Of a stretch of DNA of 64,000 bases, positions 25,846 to 36,089 are shown in pieces (within the stretch, counting starts at the first letter, position 1; the number at the start of each line of letters is the position of its first letter). This DNA is from NCEH01 sp002257205 (GTDB lineage: Bacteria; Pseudomonadota; Alphaproteobacteria; Rhizobiales; Xanthobacteraceae): assembly GCF_043195105.1 (NCBI RefSeq), contig NZ_JBAFWO010000001.1, one strand, 5' to 3'. Made by a program: the position numbers and the translations under genes. Below the pieces are notes generated by a model, which ran no database searches, had not been told where the DNA came from, and was given only the letters and a program-made list of their open reading frames with translations.

Positions 25846-27255
25846 TCAGGGCGCGCGGACGGGCAGGACCTTTCCGGGATTGAGCCGCTGATGCGGATCG
25901 AGGGCGGCCTTGAGGGTCGCGCAGAGCGCCGTCTCTTCCGCCGAGCGGCGGCGCAACAGCTCCTCCACCCGATATTGGCCGATGCCGTGCTCGGCCGAAA
26001 TGGAGCCGCCGAAGCTGGCCACCACGTCGTGCACGAGGCGGTTGATGGCGGCGCCGTCGTGGCTTGAATCCACCAGCACGTTGTAGTGCAGGTTGCCGTC
26101 GCCCACATGGCCGAACACGTTCGCCCGCGCCCCCGGCGCCCCTGCCGCCAGCGCGGCGTCGGCGGCATGGAGAAAGGCGGGAATGTCGGTGGTGGGCACG
26201 CTCACGTCGTGCTTCAGGCTCTTACCCTCGCGCGCCTCGCCTTCGGAGATGTGCTCGCGCAGGGCCCAGAGCTGGGCCGCCTGGGCGCCGGATTCTGCCA
26301 CCACCCCGTCGAGCGCGATCTCCTGTTCTAGGGCCGCGGAAAGCGCAGCCTCCGCCGCTTCGCGCAGGCCGGTCAGGCTCGCGCCGGCATCGATCAGCAC
26401 GAACCAGTCGCCGGCGGCGATCGGCGGCGTCAGCCCGGCGTGGCGGCGCACCAGATCGAACGATTGGGCGGAGATCAGCTCGAAGGCGGAGATGGAATCG
26501 CCCAGTTCGTCCTGCGCCAGTTTCAACAAGTGCAAAGCGGCGGCGGGGGAGGGGACGCTCAGCAGCGCCGTCACGGTGTGCCTCGGGCGCGGCACGAGGC
26601 GCAGGATGGCGGCGGTGACGATGCCGAGCGTGCCTTCGCTGCCGATGAAGATCTGCTTCCAGTCGTAGCCGGCATTGTCCTTGCGCAGGCGCCGCATGCC
26701 GTTGACGATGGTGCCGTCTGCCAACACCACTTCCAGGCCCAGCACCAGCGCGCGCGTCATGCCGTAGCGCAGCACGTTCACCCCGCCGGCATTGGTGGAG
26801 ACGATGCCGCCGATGGTGGCGGAGCCCTCCGCCGCGAGGCTCACCGGCAGCAGGCGGCCGGCATCAGCGGCGGCGTCCTGCGCCACCTTGAGGATGCAGC
26901 CGGCTTCCGCCTCGATCGTCATGCCGATGGGGTCGAGGGTGCGCACGGCAGTCATGCGGGTGAGCGACAGCACGACTTGCGCGCCCGAATTGTCGGGCAC
27001 TGCGCCGGCCGCAAGGCCGGTATTGCCGCCCTGGGGCACGATCGCCGCCCCCGCCTCGGCGCAGGCGCGCACGATCTGGGAGACCTCGGCGGTGGACGCG
27101 GGGCGGACCACGCATAACGGCTTGCCCGGGAATTGCCGGCGCCAGTCGATGGCGTAGAGTTCCATGTCGGCTTCGCCGGTGATGAGCCCGGCGGGGCCGA
27201 CGATCTGCGAAAGGCGCGTCAGCAGCGCGGCGTGGGTGTCGTTCGCGTTGCTCAT
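25846..27255 (-). CDS. FAD-binding 2-hydroxyacid dehydrogenase (GlcD/D-lactate/D-2-hydroxyglutarate type)
   Basis: A 469-residue flavoprotein of the PCMH family. The FAD-binding site reads VPQGGNTGLAAGAVP (about 75-90); GSEGTLGIVTAAIL is near 198; the C-terminal FGHVGDGNLHYNV (about 382) and SAEHGIGQYRVEEL (about 418) are the family signatures that bind the substrate carboxylate. It oxidises a D-2-hydroxyacid such as D-lactate, D-2-hydroxyglutarate or a longer analogue. The start at 27255 overlaps the E1 stop (ATGA); a 58-codon upstream extension lies within the E1 gene. It probably works on an intermediate released in this cluster. Confidence 0.9.
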   Translation of the reverse strand: MSNANDTHAALLTRLSQIVGPAGLITGEADMELYAIDWRRQFPGKPLCVVRPASTAEVSQIVRACAEAGAAIVPQGGNTGLAAGAVPDNSGAQVVLSLTRMTAVRTLDPIGMTIEAEAGCILKVAQDAAADAGRLLPVSLAAEGSATIGGIVSTNAGGVNVLRYGMTRALVLGLEVVLADGTIVNGMRRLRKDNAGYDWKQIFIGSEGTLGIVTAAILRLVPRPRHTVTALLSVPSPAAALHLLKLAQDELGDSISAFELISAQSFDLVRRHAGLTPPIAAGDWFVLIDAGASLTGLREAAEAALSAALEQEIALDGVVAESGAQAAQLWALREHISEGEAREGKSLKHDVSVPTTDIPAFLHAADAALAAGAPGARANVFGHVGDGNLHYNVLVDSSHDGAAINRLVHDVVASFGGSISAEHGIGQYRVEELLRRRSAEETALCATLKAALDPHQRLNPGKVLPVRAP

Positions 27256-29459
27256 GATGCGGCCTGCGCCAATGTTGCGGAGGCTAGCGGCGTGCCGCGC
27301 GCGGCCATGGTCACGGCCAGCCCGTCCATCACTTCCGGCGTACCCGCATAGGCGGCGCGCTCCAGCACCTTGGAGATGGTGGGCGAGGCCTCCTTGCCGG
27401 TGACGCGCTGGATCGGCTGGTCGAGCCAATCCATGAAGCGGCGCTGGATCTCATCGGCGAGGAAGCTGCCGTAGGAGGTGCCCACCGCGCCCTGCTCGAC
27501 GATCAGCACATTATTGGTCTTGCGGATGCTCTCGCCGATCGTGTCCCAATCCAGCGAGGCGCGGTCGAGGGTGCGCAGGTCGATGATCTCGGCATCGACG
27601 CCGAGCTGCTCGACCGCTTCCTGGCTGCGCGCCACCATGGCCGAATAGGTGAGGATGGTGAGGTCGTTGCCGGCCCGCACCACCCGTGCCGAGCCGAGCG
27701 GGATGATGTAGTCGAGGTCATCGGCCGGGATCGTGCCCATGGTTTGGTAGAGGTCCACATGCTCGATGACGAGCACGGGATCGTTGCAGGCCAGCGCCGC
27801 ATTCATCAGGCCCACATAGTCGAACGGGGTCGAGGGGGCGACGATGCGCCAGCCGGGCGAGGTGGCGAACACGCCCGCCGGGTCCAGCGAATGCTGGGAG
27901 CCGTAGCCGGTGCCCATGGCGATCTTGGTGCGCAGCACCAGCGGCACGTCCACGTCGGCGCCGAACATGTGGCGCGCCTTGCCGATCTGGTTGAACACCT
28001 GGTCGGCGGCGACCCACATGAAGTCGGGATACATGAATTCGATGATCGGCCGGTAGCGTCCGTCCATGGCAAGCCCTCCTGCGAGGCCGGCGAATGCGCC
28101 CTCGCTGATGGGGGTGCCGAATACACGGCCGGGAAAGGCGGCGGCAAGGCCGCGTGTGGCGCCATTGGTGCCGCCCTTCAGGCGATGGATGTCCTCACCC
28201 ATGATCACCAGCTTCTCGTCGGTCTCGAAACGGCGGTGGAGCACGTCGGCGATGGCGTCCACGAACTTGCGCGCGGTGGTGACGCCGGTGAAGGTCGAAG
28301 CCTCTTCCGTGCGCTTGCCCTTCAGCTCGGACAGGTCGCCGCGAATGCCGGTATCCACGAAGCCGACATCCGGCCAAAGCGCGGGCCGTATCCGGCGCCG
28401 GTTGCCGTCGGGCTCCACCAAGCGGGCAGCGATCTCGCCCATCAGTGCCTTGCAGCGCTCACGCAGCGACTCCAGATCGCCTTGGCTCAGGGCCCCCTGC
28501 TTCACAAGCGCGCGGCCGGTGCGGTCGATGGGATCGCGGGCCCGCCAGGAGGCTTCCTCCTCCTTGGTGCGATAGCCGAAGGCCGAGCCGGGCAGCGGGC
28601 CGTTCTGGTGGAAATAGCGATAGACCTCGGCCTCGATCACGGTGGGACCTTGGCCCGAGCGCATGACGGCAAGGGCTTCCTGGGTCGCGAGATGGACCGC
28701 CAGCGGGTCCATGCCGTCCACCCGCCAGGAGGGAATGCCGAAGCCCGGGCCGCGGCCGGAGAGACGCGGGTCGCGCGTCGCTTCCGCAACCGTGGTCGCG
28801 ACCGCATAGCCGTTGTTCTCGATGAAGAACATCAGCGGCAAATTCCAGGCGGCGGCGAGGTTCATGGTCTCCAGCACGGCGCCGATGTTCACCGCGCCGT
28901 CGCCGAAATAGGTGATGGCGACGTCGCCCGTGCCGGCGAGCTTATGGGCCATGGCCGCGCCCGCCGCGAGCGGCACGCCGCCGCCGACGATGGCATTGGT
29001 GCCGATGGCGCCGGCTTCCCCCCAGCGCAGGTGCATGGAGCCGCCGCGCCCGTGGCCGAAGCCGGGCTCAAGCCCGAGGATCTCCGCCAGCGATTGGTAG
29101 AGCAGCGGCTCGGTGCCGTCGGGGAAATCCGCCTTCGGGTCGATGCCGGGGGCGATATAAGCGAGGGCTTTCGCGAGGAATTGGTGATGGCCGCGATGGG
29201 AGCCGTTCACCTGGTCGCCCGGCCGCAGCCCGACGATGGAGCCGGCGGCGCCGCCTTCCTGGCCGACCGAGGAATGGGCGGGACCGTGCACGAGGCCTTC
29301 GCCCGCCAGCTCCAGAACCGTTTCCTCGAAGGCGCGGATGAGGTTCATCTGGGTGAGGAGTTCGCCCAGAAGCTTCGGGTCCGCCTGCTGCCAGTCGGCT
29401 TCCGTGGTGCGCAGCTCGATCCAGGGTGCCGCTGCCTGCAGCGCGATGCGGTCCGCCAT
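27252..29459 (-). CDS. Fused alpha/beta thiamine-diphosphate dehydrogenase E1
   Basis: A 735-residue protein joining both E1 subunits of a branched-chain/acetoin/pyruvate-type 2-oxo acid dehydrogenase. The alpha half (about 1-370) has the GHGRGGSMHL loop and the ThDP motif GDGAVNIG...ENN near 187-217. The beta half (about 390-735) has MGEDIHRLKGGTNGATRGL and PVLVIEHVDLYQT. ATG 29459 is spaced 7 bases from GGGAG; ATG 29465 (two residues longer) is only one base away. No E2 or E3 gene is nearby, so the electron or acyl acceptor is unclear; borrowed E2/E3 or a direct cleavage role are both possible. Confidence 0.9.
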   Translation of the reverse strand: MADRIALQAAAPWIELRTTEADWQQADPKLLGELLTQMNLIRAFEETVLELAGEGLVHGPAHSSVGQEGGAAGSIVGLRPGDQVNGSHRGHHQFLAKALAYIAPGIDPKADFPDGTEPLLYQSLAEILGLEPGFGHGRGGSMHLRWGEAGAIGTNAIVGGGVPLAAGAAMAHKLAGTGDVAITYFGDGAVNIGAVLETMNLAAAWNLPLMFFIENNGYAVATTVAEATRDPRLSGRGPGFGIPSWRVDGMDPLAVHLATQEALAVMRSGQGPTVIEAEVYRYFHQNGPLPGSAFGYRTKEEEASWRARDPIDRTGRALVKQGALSQGDLESLRERCKALMGEIAARLVEPDGNRRRIRPALWPDVGFVDTGIRGDLSELKGKRTEEASTFTGVTTARKFVDAIADVLHRRFETDEKLVIMGEDIHRLKGGTNGATRGLAAAFPGRVFGTPISEGAFAGLAGGLAMDGRYRPIIEFMYPDFMWVAADQVFNQIGKARHMFGADVDVPLVLRTKIAMGTGYGSQHSLDPAGVFATSPGWRIVAPSTPFDYVGLMNAALACNDPVLVIEHVDLYQTMGTIPADDLDYIIPLGSARVVRAGNDLTILTYSAMVARSQEAVEQLGVDAEIIDLRTLDRASLDWDTIGESIRKTNNVLIVEQGAVGTSYGSFLADEIQRRFMDWLDQPIQRVTGKEASPTISKVLERAAYAGTPEVMDGLAVTMAARGTPLASATLAQAAS

Positions 29460-29510
29460 AATCATTCTCCCAAAGACCGGCGGGTCAGGCCGCTCTTTTC
29501 GTGCAAATCT

Positions 29511-30290
29511 TCAGAGATAGCCGTAGGCCGCCCAGCCGCCATCGACGCCGAGCACCTGCCCGGTGATGGCGCTTGCGTGGTCGCTGGCGAGGAACACCGC
29601 CGCCTGCGCCACTTCCTCGGGCGTGATCAGCCGGCCGATGGGGGTGCGCTTTTCCAGGCGCTCGAGGTCGAGCCGGCCGCGCGCGGCGAGATCGTCCAGG
29701 AACGGCGTGCGCACATAGCCGGGGGCGATGGCGTTCACGCGCACGCCGCGCGCCGCCCATTCCACCGCCAGCGCCTTGGCCATCATCACCACGCCCGCCT
29801 TGGAGACGCAGTAGCCGATGCGTTCCGGCGCGGCGACGACACCATACATGGAGGCCATGAGCAGGATCGCGCCGCGCCCGCGCTCCAGCATTCGTCGGCC
29901 GGCTTCCTGCGCGGTGAGGAAGACGCCGGTGAGATTGATGTCCATCACCCGCTGCCAGTCGGCGTCGGTGACGTCCAGCGTCGGTTGGTTCGACGAGATG
30001 CCGGCATTGGCGAGCGCAATGTCGAGCCCGCCGAAATCCTCCGCCGCATCACAGGCGCGGGCCACGTCGGCGCGGCTGGTGACGGAGCCGGAAACCGCGA
30101 TGGTCTCGCCAAGCTCGGCCGCGACGTCGGCGGACTTCGGATCGGGATCGAGCAGCACGAGGCGCGCGCCCTGGGCCCGCAGTGCCCGGCTGATCGCAAG
30201 GCCGATGCCCGAGGCGCCGCCGGTCACCAGGGCGCAGCGGTCCTTCAGCAGGCCGGCGGCGGGAAGCGTGGGGGAGGGGAGTGCTCTCAC
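29511..30290 (-). CDS. Short-chain dehydrogenase/reductase
   Basis: A 259-residue NAD(P)-dependent oxidoreductase. The cofactor loop TGGASGIGLAI lies near residue 18-28, NAG near 88, and the catalytic Ser (MASMYG) and Tyr/Lys (YCVSK) around 140-160; the C-terminal GQVLGVDGGWAAYG is typical of classical SDRs. GTG 30290 is chosen because it overlaps the aroE-like stop as GTGA; the longer in-frame ATG lies inside that gene. It acts with the neighbours in oxidising a polyol or hydroxy acid; substrate unknown. Confidence 0.88.
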   Translation of the reverse strand: MRALPSPTLPAAGLLKDRCALVTGGASGIGLAISRALRAQGARLVLLDPDPKSADVAAELGETIAVSGSVTSRADVARACDAAEDFGGLDIALANAGISSNQPTLDVTDADWQRVMDINLTGVFLTAQEAGRRMLERGRGAILLMASMYGVVAAPERIGYCVSKAGVVMMAKALAVEWAARGVRVNAIAPGYVRTPFLDDLAARGRLDLERLEKRTPIGRLITPEEVAQAAVFLASDHASAITGQVLGVDGGWAAYGYL

Positions 30291-31084
30291 GGCTCCATTC
30301 CGACGAATTTCGCCATCAGCGCGAGCTGGCAATCCAGCATGGGCTGGCCCGGCTGAATGCGGCAGCCGCGCGCCTGTGCCGCCGCCAGCAGCGCGGTGGT
30401 GACGGGCTGCATGATGATCTCGGCGACGATCTGGTCGGCGCTGAGACACGCCACGTCCAGGGGCAGCGGGTCACCCTCCTTCAGGCCCAGCGAAGTGGCG
30501 TTCACCACCAGGTCATGGCCGGAGGGATCGGGCGTGCCGATGTCCACCTGCAGGTTCGGGAACGGGCCGGCGAGCCGTCCCGCGAGATCTTCCGCCTTGG
30601 CGCGCGTGCGGTTGGCGATGGTCAGGCGCGAGATGCCGGCCTGCGCCAGCGCGAAGGCGATGGCATTGGCGGCACCGCCGGCACCGGCCAAATAGGCGCT
30701 ACGCCCTTCGGGTTCGATGCCGTTCTGCCGGAGGCCGGCGACGAAGCCGTGGCCGTCCAGCATCTCGCCCACCAACCGCCCGTCCGCCTCGCGACGGATG
30801 GTGTTGACGGCGCCGATGAGGCGTGCGCTTTCGCTCACCTCGTCGCACAGATCCACCATGGCGGTTTTGTGCGGCACGGTGACGATGAGCCCGCCGAGAT
30901 TGCGCAGCAGCTTGAGCCCGCCGACCACGGCGGCAAGGTCTTCGGCGCGCGCGTGCAGGGGCACCAGCACGCCGTCATAGCCGACCCGCCGCATCAGGGC
31001 GTTGAGCGCCTGGGGGGTTTTCACCTGCTGGATGGGGTCGGCCAGGATGCCGAAAAGGCGCGTGTATCCGGTGATTTGCGTCAT
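30287..31084 (-). CDS. AroE-like (quinate/shikimate family) dehydrogenase with altered substrate residues
   Basis: A 265-residue protein with the AroE fold: catalytic Lys in TVPHK (K73), GAVNTI (91-96), Asp in MLDGHGF (D110) and the Rossmann loop LAGAGGAAN (132-140). The N-terminal HSxSP motif that binds shikimate is replaced by DPIQQVKTP (16-24), i.e. Val and Thr at the two Ser positions, and NTDG is MLDG. So it is probably not the biosynthetic AroE but a catabolic paralogue acting on another cyclic or linear polyol. The context of importer, SDR, aldehyde dehydrogenase and E1 supports that. It is placed one base after the aldehyde dehydrogenase stop. Confidence 0.85.
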   Translation of the reverse strand: MTQITGYTRLFGILADPIQQVKTPQALNALMRRVGYDGVLVPLHARAEDLAAVVGGLKLLRNLGGLIVTVPHKTAMVDLCDEVSESARLIGAVNTIRREADGRLVGEMLDGHGFVAGLRQNGIEPEGRSAYLAGAGGAANAIAFALAQAGISRLTIANRTRAKAEDLAGRLAGPFPNLQVDIGTPDPSGHDLVVNATSLGLKEGDPLPLDVACLSADQIVAEIIMQPVTTALLAAAQARGCRIQPGQPMLDCQLALMAKFVGMEP

Positions 31085-31085
31085 C

Positions 31086-32519
31086 TCATCCCGCCAGCGT
31101 GTAGGCGGTCTTCACCGCGGTATAGAATTCGCGGGCATAGGCGCCCTGCTCGCGCGGACCGTAGGACGAGCCCTTCCGGCCGCCGAACGGGGCGTGATAA
31201 TCCACGCCCGCCGTGGCGAGGTTCACCATCACCATGCCGGCCTGGGAGCGGCGGCGGAAATCGCTCGCATGCTTGAGCGAGGTGGTGCAGATGCCGGAGG
31301 AGAGGCCGAATTCGGTGTCGTTCGCGACGGCCAGCGCTTCCTCATAGTCGCGCACGCGGATCACGCTCGCGACCGGGCCAAAGATCTCCTCGCGGTTGAT
31401 GCGCATGGCATTGTCGGTCTCGGTCATCAGCGCCGGGGCCATGTAATAGCCCGGCGTGCCGCGCTCCAGGCGTTCGCCGCCGATCACCTTGGCGCCTTCC
31501 TGTTTGCCGATGCCGATATAGTCGAGATCCTGGTCGAGCTGGTCCTGGCTCACCACCGGGCCGATGTCGGTGCCGGCTTTCAGCGCATCGTCCACCTTCA
31601 GGCCGGCGAGGCGCTCGGACAAAGCGGCGACGAAGCGGTCGTGGATCTCGCTCTCAACGATCAGGCGCGAAGAGGCGGTGCAGCGCTGGCCGGTGGAATA
31701 GAAGGCGCCGTTCACCGCGGCTTCCACGGCGGTCTTCAGGTCCGCGTCGTCCAACACCACGAGCGGGTTCTTGCCGCCCATCTCCAGCTGGAACTTGGCG
31801 CCGCGCGCGACCAGATCGCCGGCGATGCGCCGCCCCACCGGCACCGAGCCGGTGAAGGAGACCGCGCGCACCTTGGGCGAATTCACCAGCGCGTTGCCCA
31901 CCTGCGAGCCCGGCCCCATCACCAGGTTGAACACGCCTTCCGGCAGGCCGGAGCGGGCGATGATTTCCGCAAGCGCCCAGGCCGAACCGGGCACGAGTTC
32001 CGCCGGCTTGAACACCACGCAATTGCCGTAGGCGAGCGCGGGCGCGATCTTCCAGGCGGGAATGGCGATGGGGAAGTTCCAGGGCGTGATCAGCCCGACC
32101 ACGCCTTCCGGCTCGCGGGTGATCTCCACTTCCACGCCCGGCCGCACCGAGGCGAGCTTGTCGCCGGTGAGGCGCAGGGCCTCGCCGGAGAAGAATTTGA
32201 ATACGCGGCCCGCGCGCGTGGCTTCGCCGATGCCTTCGGCCAGCGTCTTGCCTTCCTCGCGCGACAGCAGGGTGCCGAGTTCTTCCTTGCGGGCGAGGAT
32301 TTCCGTGCCGATGCGATCGAGCGCGTCGGCACGCAGTTCGGGGCTCGCGGCCGCCCAAGCCGGGAAGGCGGTGAAGGCGGCGTCGATCGCCGCCTGCGCC
32401 TGCGCGGCGTCGGCGAGCGCGTATTCGCCCACGAGGTCGTCGAGATTGGAGGGGTTGATGTTGCGGTTGACCCGCGTGCCTTCGACCCAGTCGCCGGCGA
32501 TGAAGTTCTTATGCAGCAT
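31086..32519 (-). CDS. NAD(P)+-dependent aldehyde dehydrogenase (alpha-ketoglutaric-semialdehyde-type)
   Basis: A 477-residue enzyme of the ALDH superfamily. NADP-binding GLITPWNFP lies near 140, FTGSVPVGRRIA near 227, catalytic Glu in LEMGGKNPLVV near 250, catalytic Cys in TGQRCTASSR near 282 and EEIFGPVASVI near 380. The overall pattern (GQRCTASSR, PFGGRKGSSYGPREQG) is of the 2,5-dioxovalerate / succinate semialdehyde group, which ends several sugar-acid routes. That subgroup call is tentative. It starts 19 bases after livF. Confidence 0.88.
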   Translation of the reverse strand: MLHKNFIAGDWVEGTRVNRNINPSNLDDLVGEYALADAAQAQAAIDAAFTAFPAWAAASPELRADALDRIGTEILARKEELGTLLSREEGKTLAEGIGEATRAGRVFKFFSGEALRLTGDKLASVRPGVEVEITREPEGVVGLITPWNFPIAIPAWKIAPALAYGNCVVFKPAELVPGSAWALAEIIARSGLPEGVFNLVMGPGSQVGNALVNSPKVRAVSFTGSVPVGRRIAGDLVARGAKFQLEMGGKNPLVVLDDADLKTAVEAAVNGAFYSTGQRCTASSRLIVESEIHDRFVAALSERLAGLKVDDALKAGTDIGPVVSQDQLDQDLDYIGIGKQEGAKVIGGERLERGTPGYYMAPALMTETDNAMRINREEIFGPVASVIRVRDYEEALAVANDTEFGLSSGICTTSLKHASDFRRRSQAGMVMVNLATAGVDYHAPFGGRKGSSYGPREQGAYAREFYTAVKTAYTLAG

Positions 32520-32537
32520 GGCAAAGATTCCGAAGGT

Positions 32538-33225
32538 TCAAATACCGAGATAGACGGTCTTGATGTGCGGATCGGCGAGCAGGCCGGGGCCGGTGTTCTC
32601 GATGGCGATATGGCCGTTCTCGATCACATAGGCGCGGTCGGCGATCTTCAGCGCGTGGAACGCCTTCTGCTCCACCAGCAGCACGGTCGTGCCCATCTTG
32701 CAGATGCGGTCGAGCACATCGAACATCTGCTGCACGATAATGGGGGCAAGGCCGAGCGAGGGCTCATCCAGCATCAGGAGCTTCGGCGCCGCCATCAGGC
32801 CGCGCGCGATCGCCACCATCTGCTGCTCGCCGCCCGAGAGCGAGCCGGCCATCTGGCTGAGGCGCTCGCGCACGCGGGGGAAGATGTCGAGCACCTCCTC
32901 GAACCGCTGGGCGGCGCCGGCACGGGCTTTTGGGTGGTAGCAGCCCATGAGGACATTGTCCTTCACGGTCATCACCGGGAACAGCTGGCGCGCCTCGGGC
33001 ACCATGACGAGCCCGCGCCCGACGATCTCGGCCGGGTCCAGCTTGTCGATGCGCTGGCCGTCGAAGGTGATCTCGCCGCGTCCCGGCTTCACCAGCCCGG
33101 AGATGGCGCGCAGCAAGGTCGTCTTGCCGGCGCCATTGGCACCGATGATGGTGACCACCTCGCCGCGCCCGACGCGGATCGACACGTCTTCGAGGATGAT
33201 GGTGCGGCCGTAGCCGGCCGAAATC

Positions 33226-33248
<23 letters not shown>
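32538..33248 (-). CDS. livF: ABC transporter ATP-binding protein, LivF type
   Basis: A 236-residue ATPase. Walker A GANGAGKTT lies near residue 36, signature LSGGEQQM near 138, Walker B LLMLDEP near 155, and it has the LivF C-terminal HALKIADRAYVIENG. It pairs with the LivG-like domain fused to LivM in the next gene upstream. Two ATGs (33248, 33242) follow GGGGAGG; the second has the more usual spacing. The start overlaps the livM-livG stop by 23 bases. Substrates of this family range from branched amino acids to aromatics; the catabolic neighbours suggest a non-amino-acid ligand. Confidence 0.92.
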
Positions 33249-35061
<1,813 letters not shown>

Positions 35062-35065
35062 GGGA

Positions 35066-35938
35066 TCACTCCGTCCCGCGGCCGAGGCCGAACAGGCCGG
35101 TCGGCTTGAAGATCAAGATCAGGATGAAGATCACGAAATAGACGACCTCCTTGAGGTCGGGCGCGATGTAATATCCCGAAAGACTATCCACGATTCCGAT
35201 GATCATGGCGCCAAAGAACGCGCCATACATGGAGCGCATGCCGCCGAGCACCACCACCACGAAGGCGGTGAGCACGAAATAGGTGCCGATGGTGGGCGTC
35301 ACGGGATAGAGCGGCATCACCAGCGCGCTGGCGAGCCCCACGCAGGCGGCGCCGAGGCCGAAGGCGATGACATAGATGCGGTCCACCCGCACGCCCATCA
35401 GCAGGGCGGCGTTGCGGTTCTGCGCCGTGGCGCGGATGGCGCGGCCGAGCGGGGTGGATTGCATGAACAGATGCAGGCCCGCCACCAGGGCCAGGGCGCA
35501 CACGAACATCACGATCTGGCCGATCACCAAAGTGAAGCCGCCGATATTGACGGAGTGCTGCACCACCGAGGGGGGCACCGAATACAGGTCCGCGCCGAAG
35601 ATCATCAGCGCGAGATTCATCAAGGCCGTGGACAGCCCGACGGTGGCGAAGATCTGGATATGCTCTTCGGCGGACAGCAGCGGCTGGATGATGAAGCGCT
35701 GCACCAGGGCGCCGAACGCGAACAGCAGCAGCACGATGGGAATGGCCGAAACATAAGGATGCAGGCCGAATTTCGCGGCGAGCAGATAGGCGCCGTACAT
35801 GCCGACCATCAGGAACTCGCCATGGGCGAAGTTCACCACCCGGACGATGCCGAAGATGAGGGTCAGGCCAACGCTGATGATCGCGTACATGCTGCCGAGC
35901 AGGATGCCGTTGATCAGGAGCTGAATGAAAACGTCCAT
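35066..35938 (-). CDS. livH: ABC transporter permease, LivH type
   Basis: A 290-residue inner-membrane permease with about eight helices. MDVFIQLLINGILLGSMYAI and FGIVRVVNFAHGEFLMVGMY are classical LivH openings, and GALVQRFIIQPLL and LGGMRSMYGAFFGAMIIG follow. The ATG at 35938 is chosen because the 47 upstream codons in frame lie in the terminator region between livK and livH. It should pair with the LivM half of the fused protein. Confidence 0.93.
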   Translation of the reverse strand: MDVFIQLLINGILLGSMYAIISVGLTLIFGIVRVVNFAHGEFLMVGMYGAYLLAAKFGLHPYVSAIPIVLLLFAFGALVQRFIIQPLLSAEEHIQIFATVGLSTALMNLALMIFGADLYSVPPSVVQHSVNIGGFTLVIGQIVMFVCALALVAGLHLFMQSTPLGRAIRATAQNRNAALLMGVRVDRIYVIAFGLGAACVGLASALVMPLYPVTPTIGTYFVLTAFVVVVLGGMRSMYGAFFGAMIIGIVDSLSGYYIAPDLKEVVYFVIFILILIFKPTGLFGLGRGTE

Positions 35939-36038
35939 CGCGCGGACTCCAGGCGGACGGGGCGGGCGGAAAGCGCCGTGGGCAACGGCACGGCGAGCAT
36001 CAGCCATCCCTGAGGGTGGGCTGGCGGCGTCTTGTTGG

Positions 36039-36069
36039 AAAAACGGCCGCCGCTTTGGGGCGGCGGCCG
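36039..36069 (-). terminator. Attenuator-type terminator between livK and livH
   Basis: On the minus strand, a perfect 10-bp stem (36044-36053 with 36060-36069; CGGCCGCCGC against its complement, 6-base loop) is followed by TTTTT. It lies 20 bases after the livK stop and before livH. A partial terminator here would give more binding protein than membrane components, the common stoichiometry for ABC importers. Confidence 0.85.
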
Positions 36070-36089
36070 CAAGGTGCAAGCCGGGAGGC

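Noticed and set aside
27744..30356. An 870-codon plus-strand open frame opposite the E1 and SDR genes
   Set aside because: Shadow of two well-supported minus-strand genes; composition is Gly/Ala/Arg/His-rich and no motif is recognisable.
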